DNA from: DATJYV01 sp035499415
GTDB lineage: Bacteria > Bacteroidota > Ignavibacteria > UBA10030
Length of the DNA stretch: 17,328 nt
Assembly: GCA_035499415.1 (NCBI GenBank)
Contig: DATJYV010000224.1
Coordinates: 1 to 17,328 of the forward strand
Reading direction: 5' to 3'
The notes under the pieces are model-generated. The model had not been told where the DNA came from and made no database searches. It saw only the letters and a program-made list of their open reading frames with translations. Positions within the stretch are counted from its first letter, which is position 1, and each line of letters begins with the position of its first letter. Below are positions 7,254 through 12,647 of the stretch, one piece after another. Made by a program: the position numbers and the translations under genes.

Positions 7254-7281
7254 TGACGGTTGCTTGGAAATAGGACACTAC

Positions 7282-7290
7282 CCCACGTCG
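7282..7290. repeat. Right 9-bp direct repeat (putative target-site duplication)
   Basis: CCCACGTCG, identical to 7115-7123, abuts the right terminal inverted repeat. The nuo -35 box starts only 7 bases further on, at 7298. Confidence 0.65.
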
Positions 7291-7297
7291 TCATTTC

Positions 7298-7326
7298 TTG
7301 ACAAAAGGAGAAATCCTGTTTATATT
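7298..7326 (+). promoter_or_regulatory. Predicted sigma-70 promoter of the nuo operon
   Basis: A perfect -35 box TTGACA (7298-7303) and a -10 box TATATT (7321-7326, 5 of 6) are separated by exactly 17 bases. This is the best promoter match seen in the window. Transcription would start near 7333 and leave a leader of about 50 bases before the nuoA GTG at 7383. The region just upstream of the -35 box is formed by the target duplication and the MITE-like element. Confidence 0.72.
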
Positions 7327-7382
7327 TATTCGCTTTTGTCACGTGTATTGCTCACCGCTTCTAAGTCGATTGGCCCCTCGTC

Positions 7383-7826
7383 GTGCTGACTGATTTCGGC
7401 AGGATCCTGATTTTCATCCTTCTTGGTGCAGTATTTGTCGCCGGCGGATTTTTCGCGTCGTGGCTTCTTCGCCCGCGAAGGCCTTATGCCGAGAAATTGT
7501 CGACGTACGAATGCGGCGAGGAGCCGGTCGGAAATGCGTGGATTCGCTTCAACATTCGCTTTTACGTCATTGCGCTGATCTTCCTTATCTTCGACGTCGA
7601 AGCGGTTTTTCTCTTTCCGTGGGCTCTGGTATTCCGGAAAATGGGAATGCCCGCATTCGCCGAAATGGCGGTTTTTCTGCTGATTCTCGTCGTCGGATTC
7701 GTGCACGTGTGGGCGAAGGGAGACCTCGACTGGGATAAGCCCCGCCCCGTCGTTCCGACGCTCGAACGTCGTCCGCCCGCGCGGGAGCCGGCACCGCCGC
7801 GCATGGCCGAACTTCCCCTTACCTGA
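7383..7826 (+). CDS. nuoA: NADH-quinone oxidoreductase subunit A
   Basis: A 147-residue membrane subunit of complex I (ND3 homologue). There are three predicted membrane helices. The family signature YECGEEP (42-48) lies in the loop that, in complex I, is near the quinone site, and FDVEAVFLFPWA (70-81) is the conserved second-helix motif with D71 and E73. The start is the GTG at 7383; the frame is closed by TAA at 7362-7364 and no ATG precedes the conserved first helix. No Shine-Dalgarno site is visible. The C-terminus carries a Pro/Arg-rich tail of about 28 residues that is longer than in many NuoA proteins. It is the first gene of the operon, 27 bases before nuoB. Confidence 0.96.
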   Translation: MLTDFGRILIFILLGAVFVAGGFFASWLLRPRRPYAEKLSTYECGEEPVGNAWIRFNIRFYVIALIFLIFDVEAVFLFPWALVFRKMGMPAFAEMAVFLLILVVGFVHVWAKGDLDWDKPRPVVPTLERRPPAREPAPPRMAELPLT

Positions 7827-7853
7827 TTCGCGACCGCAAAAAACCGAGGCACA

Positions 7854-8345
7854 ATGGGATTACTCGACCAGAGATTTGAAAACGGTAACATCGTCGTCAC
7901 GTCGGTCGAGAATCTTCTGAACTGGGCCCGCCTCTCTTCTCTCTGGCAAATGCAGTTCGGCCTCGCATGCTGTGCCATCGAAATGATGGCCGCATCCGCC
8001 TCCAATTTCGACATCATGCGCTTCGGCGTCATCCCCCGCGCAACTCCGCGCCAAAGCGACGTGATGATCGTGGCCGGCACCGTAACCCTCAAGATGGCAT
8101 CGCGCATCAAGCGGCTCTATGATCAGATGTCGGAGCCGCGCTACGTCATTTCGATGGGAAGTTGTTCGAACTGCGGCGGCCCGTACTGGGAGCACGGATA
8201 CCATGTCCTTAAAGGAGTCGACCGCGTCATCCCGGTCGATGTCTACGTCCCGGGCTGCCCTCCCCGGCCCGAAGCTTTGCTCGAAGGCATCATGAAATTG
8301 CAGGAAAAAGTGAAGAAAGAAAGTCTCGTCCGAAAAAGCGCCTGA
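7854..8345 (+). CDS. nuoB: NADH-quinone oxidoreductase subunit B, cluster N2 protein
   Basis: A 163-residue peripheral-arm subunit (PSST homologue) that holds the terminal [4Fe-4S] cluster N2, which passes electrons to quinone. The cluster ligands are the tandem C39-C40 (GLACCAIEM), C104 (GSCSNCGG) and C135 (PGCPPRPE); C107 is an additional cysteine. Length is normal. The ATG at 7854 is preceded by GAGG 4 bases upstream. The core from FGLACCAIEMMA through RATPRQSDVMIVAGTVTLKM is strongly conserved. Confidence 0.97.
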   Translation: MGLLDQRFENGNIVVTSVENLLNWARLSSLWQMQFGLACCAIEMMAASASNFDIMRFGVIPRATPRQSDVMIVAGTVTLKMASRIKRLYDQMSEPRYVISMGSCSNCGGPYWEHGYHVLKGVDRVIPVDVYVPGCPPRPEALLEGIMKLQEKVKKESLVRKSA

Positions 8346-8373
8346 CAATCAGCCCACGCAGAGACCGCCGCCC

Positions 8374-8850
8374 ATGTCACCGCAAGAAATCCACGACAAC
8401 CTGAAAGCAAAGTTCGGGAGCGATGTTGCGGAGGCGAAGCTCGATGCACCCCAGCCCTGGATCCGCATTGAACCGGATAAGGTTGAGGGGGTCGCCCGAT
8501 TTCTCCGCGACGAACCCGTATTCCAATTTGATTACCTCAGCTGCCTGAGCGGCGTCGACTACAACGACGGCCGCCTGGGGGTGGTCTATCACCTCTGCTC
8601 CACGACCCTCAAGCACTCGATCGTCCTCAAGGCAATCTGCACGAAGGAACAGCCTCATGTTCAGACCGTGAGTGCCGTGTGGGGAACGGCGAACTGGCAC
8701 GAACGAGAAGCGTTTGACATGATCGGTATCCGCTTCGACGGCCACCCGGACTTGCGTCGAATCCTCTGTCCCGACGACTGGGAGGGCCATCCGCTCCGCA
8801 AGGATTATAAGGTCCCGGAGTTTTACGACGGCATGCGCGTTCCTTATTGA
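8374..8850 (+). CDS. nuoC: NADH-quinone oxidoreductase subunit C
   Basis: A 158-residue peripheral-arm subunit (30-kDa homologue). The signature EREAFDMIGIRFDGHPDLRR begins at residue 110 and continues into DDWEGHPLRKDYK near the C-terminus. NuoC is separate here; there is no NuoCD fusion like that of E. coli. The ATG at 8374 lies 28 bases after the nuoB stop and has no clear Shine-Dalgarno site. The nuoC stop overlaps a TTG (8847) that is an alternative in-frame start for nuoD. Confidence 0.96.
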   Translation: MSPQEIHDNLKAKFGSDVAEAKLDAPQPWIRIEPDKVEGVARFLRDEPVFQFDYLSCLSGVDYNDGRLGVVYHLCSTTLKHSIVLKAICTKEQPHVQTVSAVWGTANWHEREAFDMIGIRFDGHPDLRRILCPDDWEGHPLRKDYKVPEFYDGMRVPY

Positions 8851-8855
8851 CGACG

Positions 8856-10043
8856 ATGATCGAGTCCAAAGTCCTTCCCACCGATTACGTAACAAAACCC
8901 GCCGACCTCGTGACCTCGACGGGCAGGAGTCTGCGCACCGATGAAATGATCATCAACATGGGTCCGCAGCATCCTTCCACGCACGGCGTGCTGCGGCTCG
9001 AGATTGTCGTCGACGGGGAAATTGTCGTCGATGTCATTCCCCATATCGGCTACCTGCACCGTTGCTTCGAGAAACATGCCGAGCACATGACGAACTACCA
9101 GCAGGTGATACCGTACGCCGACAGGATGGATTACGTCGCATCGATGAACAACGACTGGGGATATGCCCTGGCCGTCGAACGGCTGTTGAAGATCCAGGTC
9201 CCGCCGCGCGTTGAGTATATCCGGGTCATCATGGCGGAACTGCAGCGCATCGCGAGCCATCTCATCGCACTTGGGACGTTCGGCATTGACATGGGAGCGT
9301 TCACCCCGTTTCTCTGGTGCTTCCGCGACCGCGAACGCATCCTCGACCTGTTCGAAATGACGTGCGGCGCCCGCCTCCTCTACAATTATATCTGGGTCGG
9401 CGGAGTATCGCACGACCTTCCTGCGAAGTTCGTCGAGCGCGCAAAGGATTTTTGCGCATACTTCAAGCCGAAGATCAAGGAATTCAACGACCTGCTGACG
9501 TACAACGAAATCTTCATCAAGAGAACGGCGAACGTCGGAGTGTTGCCCAGGGATATTGGGATCAACTACGCATGCAGCGGCCCGATGCTTCGCGGATCCG
9601 GAATCGATTGGGATTTGAGGCGGGATGATCCGTACGGCGTTTATAACGACGTGGAGTGGGAAGTGCAGATTGGACGGGGGGAGATGGGAACTGTCGGGGA
9701 TGTATGGGATCGGTTCATCGTCAAGGTTCGGGAGATGGAGCAGAGCGTCCGGATCATCGAGCAGGCCCTCGCAAAAATCCCGGACGGAAATGTCCAGGCG
9801 GCAATTCCCAAGAGGATCCGGCCGGACGCGGGAGAAATCTATGTGCGGACAGAATCGCCCCGCGGGGAACTCGGTTTTTACATCATCAGCGACGGGACGA
9901 CGTCCCCGTACAGGGTGAAGGCGCGGTCGCCGGCGTTTGCGAACCTGAGCGTCATACACGAAATTGCGCGTGGGTGCATGATCGCCGACCTGGTGGCGAT
10001 CGTGGGCAGCACGGACATTGTTCTCGGAGAAGTGGACCGATGA
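8856..10043 (+). CDS. nuoD: NADH-quinone oxidoreductase subunit D
   Basis: A 395-residue quinone-site subunit (49-kDa homologue, related to the large subunit of NiFe hydrogenases). The N-terminal MGPQHPSTHGVLR motif starts at residue 35. The protein ends in the typical VGSTDIVLGEVDR, where the 49-kDa family terminates, so it is full length. I chose the ATG at 8856, 5 bases after the nuoC stop; a TTG at 8847 would overlap that stop (TTGA) and add three residues. The next gene is nuoH, not nuoE, which is the key structural feature of this operon. The stop codon overlaps an ATG that begins a 12-codon mini-ORF. Confidence 0.97.
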   Translation: MIESKVLPTDYVTKPADLVTSTGRSLRTDEMIINMGPQHPSTHGVLRLEIVVDGEIVVDVIPHIGYLHRCFEKHAEHMTNYQQVIPYADRMDYVASMNNDWGYALAVERLLKIQVPPRVEYIRVIMAELQRIASHLIALGTFGIDMGAFTPFLWCFRDRERILDLFEMTCGARLLYNYIWVGGVSHDLPAKFVERAKDFCAYFKPKIKEFNDLLTYNEIFIKRTANVGVLPRDIGINYACSGPMLRGSGIDWDLRRDDPYGVYNDVEWEVQIGRGEMGTVGDVWDRFIVKVREMEQSVRIIEQALAKIPDGNVQAAIPKRIRPDAGEIYVRTESPRGELGFYIISDGTTSPYRVKARSPAFANLSVIHEIARGCMIADLVAIVGSTDIVLGEVDR

Positions 10044-10078
10044 CCCTTGCATCGACGTTCAAGCGGGAGTTCGCCTGA
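10040..10078 (+). other. Mini-ORF of 12 codons bridging nuoD and nuoH
   Basis: ATG at 10040 overlaps the nuoD stop as ATGA. The frame encodes 12 residues and stops with TGA at 10076-10078, one base before the nuoH GTG at 10080. GCGGGAG (10064-10069 region) inside it is the likely nuoH Shine-Dalgarno site. It could relay ribosomes from nuoD to nuoH or be chance. Confidence 0.3.
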
Positions 10079-10079
10079 C

Positions 10080-11129
10080 GTGGAACAGCTCTTCCAGTCC
10101 CTTGCCGGGAATCCGATTGTTGTCTCGGTCCTTCTCGCCCTGCCCCCGTTGATTTTCATCCTGCTGTACGCGCTCGTGACCGTCTACCTCGAAATGAAAA
10201 TCGCCGCCCACATGCAGGATCGGGTTGCCTATATGAGAACCGGATGGCACGGCGTACTCCAACCCGTCGCCGATATGCTCAAACTCATTCAAAAGGAAGA
10301 CATCATCCCGTCATCGGGGGACAAGATTCTTTTCATCCTTGCCCCGTATCTGATTTTCATGGGGACGTACGCGGGGTTTGCGGCAATTCCGTTCAGCCCT
10401 GCCTACGTGGGCAGCAACGTCAACCTCGGCGTTTTCTACATCGTTGCCGCCACGTCGATCGTCGTCGTCGGCTTGCTCATGTCCGGCTGGGCATCGAACA
10501 ATAAGTGGTCGCTGCTCGGATCCATGCGGTCCGCCGCCCAGCTCGTCAGCTACGAACTTCCGACCATCCTCGCCATCCTTGTCGCCGTCATGCTGACGGG
10601 ATCGCTCAATCTGCAGGAGGTGATTCAGGCACAGGCGGGCGGATTCTGGAATTGGACCGTGTTCGGCGGCGGTTCCGTGTCGGTCGTCCAGAAGATCTTT
10701 CTGCTGCCGTTTACCATCACCTCATTCCTCATTCTTTTTACCGCAAGCCTGGCCGAAGTCAATCGCACGCCGTTTGACTTGCCGGAGGCCGAATCGGAAC
10801 TCGTGCAGGGGTATAACACGGAGTACAGCGGGATGAAGTTTGCGATCTTCTATCTTTCCGAGTACGCGAACATGTTTCTTGTCTCGGCCGTTGCGACATG
10901 CCTTTTCCTGGGCGGCTGGCAAAGCCCGTTCGGTGAAGCGCTGAACGGTCCTTTCTGGGGCGTCTTCTGGCTCGTCCTGAAAGGCATGGGGTTCGTCGTG
11001 CTGCAGATTTGGATTCGGTGGACGCTGCCCCGATTGCGTGTCGATCAATTGATGTACACGTCCTGGAAGGTTCTCACGCCCATGCTCTTCGTCTGCATTT
11101 TTGCCGTGGGCTTCATCCTTGTGCTGTAG
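10080..11129 (+). CDS. nuoH: NADH-quinone oxidoreductase subunit H
   Basis: A 349-residue membrane subunit (ND1 homologue) that joins the membrane arm to the quinone chamber, with about eight predicted helices. The conserved acidic loop EVNRTPFDLPEAESEL starts at E226. The N-terminal motif reads QDRVAYMRTGWHGVLQP (46-62), where E. coli NuoH has NRYGPNRVGWGG, so the usual Gly-Pro is Ala-Tyr. I chose the GTG at 10080 over the TTG at 10047 because GGGAG lies 10 bases upstream and the hydrophilic extension MHRRSSGSSPD is unlike the family N-terminus. Directly follows nuoD, with nuoE, nuoF and nuoG absent. Confidence 0.95.
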   Translation: MEQLFQSLAGNPIVVSVLLALPPLIFILLYALVTVYLEMKIAAHMQDRVAYMRTGWHGVLQPVADMLKLIQKEDIIPSSGDKILFILAPYLIFMGTYAGFAAIPFSPAYVGSNVNLGVFYIVAATSIVVVGLLMSGWASNNKWSLLGSMRSAAQLVSYELPTILAILVAVMLTGSLNLQEVIQAQAGGFWNWTVFGGGSVSVVQKIFLLPFTITSFLILFTASLAEVNRTPFDLPEAESELVQGYNTEYSGMKFAIFYLSEYANMFLVSAVATCLFLGGWQSPFGEALNGPFWGVFWLVLKGMGFVVLQIWIRWTLPRLRVDQLMYTSWKVLTPMLFVCIFAVGFILVL

Positions 11130-11133
11130 ACTC

Positions 11134-11166
11134 ATGACCGCGGAATACTTTTTCAGGGTTCGATGA
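11134..11166 (+). other. Mini-ORF of 10 codons upstream of nuoI, similar to the nuoI N-terminus
   Basis: The frame encodes MTAEYFFRVR and ends with a TGA that overlaps the nuoI start as ATGA (11163-11166). The product resembles the real start of NuoI (MTALREYFRSIF), and the DNA repeats ATGACCGCG followed by GAATA-C/T-TTTTC at a 29-base offset. This looks like a decayed tandem duplication of the gene start; coupling to nuoI translation is possible. Confidence 0.4.
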
Positions 11167-11762
11167 CCGCGCTGCGAGAATATTTTCGGTCGATCTTCCA
11201 CGCGTTGTATACCGTCGTGGTGGGCCTTCGCACGACCTATCGCCATCTTTTTTCGCCCGCCGTCACGATCCAGTATCCCGACGTCCGCCTGAAGCTTCCG
11301 GAGCGCGCGCGAAACCGGCTTTACGTGAACATCGACGATTGCATCGGTTGCGACCAGTGCTCGATGGCCTGCCCGGTCGATTGCATAACGATCGACACGA
11401 TCAAGTCGACACCGGACGTCGACCTCGGAACGACGTCGACCGGAAACAAAAAGCGGCTCTACGTCCCGACGTTTGATATCGATATCGCGAAGTGTTGCTA
11501 CTGCGGATTGTGCGTCTACCCGTGCCCCACGGAGTGCATCGTCATGACGGACGTGTACGAGTTCGCAGAATTCGACCGTCAGAATTTGATTTACAATTAC
11601 AGCAGCATGACGTCCGGCGATACGGCGATTGCACGCGAAAAGGCCCGGAAGGCGGATGAAGAAGCGGCCGCGAAGAAAGCTGCGGCAGCGGCTGCAAAAC
11701 CGCCGGCCGCACCTGCGGCTCCCAAGCCCCCGTCGCCCCAAACCGGTGCCCCGAGCGCATAA
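11163..11762 (+). CDS. nuoI: NADH-quinone oxidoreductase subunit I, two-[4Fe-4S] subunit
   Basis: A 199-residue ferredoxin-like subunit (TYKY homologue) that carries clusters N6a and N6b in the peripheral arm. The first motif is C60-IG-C63-DQ-C66-SMA-C70-P, and the second is C111-CY-C114-GL-C117-VYP-C121-P. N6a is held by C60, C63, C66 and C121; N6b by C111, C114, C117 and C70. Residues 160-199 form an unusual Ala/Pro/Lys-rich tail with a run of six Ala, beyond the normal end of the fold. The ATG at 11163 gives the expected amphipathic N-terminal helix. A short upstream frame resembling this N-terminus overlaps the start. Confidence 0.96.
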   Translation: MTALREYFRSIFHALYTVVVGLRTTYRHLFSPAVTIQYPDVRLKLPERARNRLYVNIDDCIGCDQCSMACPVDCITIDTIKSTPDVDLGTTSTGNKKRLYVPTFDIDIAKCCYCGLCVYPCPTECIVMTDVYEFAEFDRQNLIYNYSSMTSGDTAIAREKARKADEEAAAKKAAAAAAKPPAAPAAPKPPSPQTGAPSA

Positions 11763-11771
11763 CGACCTTTG

Positions 11772-12275
11772 ATGAGCCTATTTAATATCATTTTTTACGT
11801 TTTTGCTGTCATGACGCTCGCGGCCGGGTCGGTCGTTGTTTTCTCGCGGAATATCGTCCGGTCGGCGTTTGCCCTGTTGTTCGCGTTCTTCGGAGTTGCG
11901 GGTCTTTACGTCCTGCTCCTCGCGGATTTCATCGCCGTCACCCAACTCCTCGTGTACGTGGGCGGAATTCTCGTCCTTGTGATTTTCGGCGTCATGCTCA
12001 CGCAGCGTCAGGTGAGCGTCGATATCAAAACCGGGACGCTCCAGGTCTGGCCGGCTCTGATCGTCACCGCCGCGCTGGCCGGAAGTCTTTCCGCCATTTT
12101 CTACTCGACCGAATGGAAGACATCCCCTCTGGTCGATCAGACGGCGACCGCGCCAAAGCTCGGAGAGATGCTCCTGGGCGACTACCTGCTTCCGTTTGAG
12201 GTTGCCTCCGTCGTTCTCCTCGTTGCACTCATCGGAGCGGCGCTGATCGCGAGGCGGGAGAAGAAGGCATCGTGA
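11772..12275 (+). CDS. nuoJ: NADH-quinone oxidoreductase subunit J
   Basis: A 167-residue membrane subunit (ND6 homologue) with five predicted helices. The conserved stretch FAFFGVAGLYVLLLADFIAV leads into the VYVGGILVLVIFGVML motif, the helix with the pi-bulge in complex I structures. I chose the ATG at 11772 over the in-frame TTG at 11769. There is no Shine-Dalgarno site; the nuoI stop is 9 bases upstream. The stop TGA is preceded by G, making a GTG that opens a mini-ORF into nuoK. Confidence 0.95.
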   Translation: MSLFNIIFYVFAVMTLAAGSVVVFSRNIVRSAFALLFAFFGVAGLYVLLLADFIAVTQLLVYVGGILVLVIFGVMLTQRQVSVDIKTGTLQVWPALIVTAALAGSLSAIFYSTEWKTSPLVDQTATAPKLGEMLLGDYLLPFEVASVVLLVALIGAALIARREKKAS

Positions 12276-12301
12276 GATTATTCAGACCGAAAAAACCATG
12301 A
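12272..12301 (+). other. Mini-ORF of 9 codons bridging nuoJ and nuoK
   Basis: GTG at 12272 overlaps the nuoJ stop as GTGA. After 9 codons the frame ends in a TGA that overlaps the nuoK start as ATGA. It spans the 22-base gap exactly. The gap has no Shine-Dalgarno site for nuoK, so re-initiation from this frame is a possible mechanism; chance is not excluded. Confidence 0.3.
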
Positions 12302-12630
12302 GCGATTTTGTATTGTGGTTGCAGAATCCCGGCCTGAGTCATTTTCTCGTCCTGAGCGCCATCCTGTTCAGTCTCGGCCTGTTCGCCATCCTGACCCGGC
12401 GCAACGCAATCATGGTACTGATGGGCATCGAGCTCATTCTGAACGCAGCGAACATCAATTTTGTCGCGTTCTCCCGGTATGCCGCTGCAACGCTGGACGG
12501 TCAGGTGGTCGCGATCTTTGTCATCATCCTTGCCGCCGCCGAGGCGGCCATTGCGCTGGCGATTGTCCTCAATATCTACCAGAACTTTAACACGGTCAAC
12601 GTCGACGACCTGAACAAACTTCGCGATTAG
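12298..12630 (+). CDS. nuoK: NADH-quinone oxidoreductase subunit K
   Basis: A 110-residue membrane subunit (ND4L homologue) with three helices. The two buried acidic residues needed for proton pumping are visible: E45 in GIELILNAANINFVAF and E82 in ILAAAEAAIALAI. They match E36 and E72 of the E. coli subunit. Length is slightly above the usual 100 residues because of a longer N-terminus. The start is the ATG at 12298, without a Shine-Dalgarno site. Confidence 0.96.
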   Translation: MSDFVLWLQNPGLSHFLVLSAILFSLGLFAILTRRNAIMVLMGIELILNAANINFVAFSRYAAATLDGQVVAIFVIILAAAEAAIALAIVLNIYQNFNTVNVDDLNKLRD

Positions 12631-12647
12631 GCACGCCCGGAACATTC

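Larger units (their letters stand above)
7124..7281. mobile_element. 158-bp MITE-like non-autonomous element
   Basis: The segment is bounded by perfect 10-bp inverted repeats GTAGTGTCCT (7125-7134) and AGGACACTAC (7272-7281), and by 9-bp direct repeats on both outer sides. It has no coding capacity. Its interior is filled with hairpins, described separately. The left inverted repeat starts one base inside the direct repeat, while the right one abuts it, so the exact end is ambiguous by one base. A 9-bp duplication fits several IS families; I could not identify the parent transposase from the ends. The element lies between the kinase gene and the nuo promoter and may supply transcription termination or insulation. 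Confidence 0.65.

Noticed and set aside
8844..10052. Antisense ORF (402 codons) covering nuoD, with similar ones at 12627-13781 and 14934-16118
   Set aside because: They lie exactly opposite well-supported nuo genes, are rich in His/Arg/Asp and lack known motifs, which fits codon-bias shadows.
11746..11772. GTG-initiated 8-codon frame inside the end of nuoI that stops on nuoJ's start (TGATG)
   Set aside because: It begins within the coding sequence of nuoI and its low-complexity tail, so it is much weaker than the other bridging frames.
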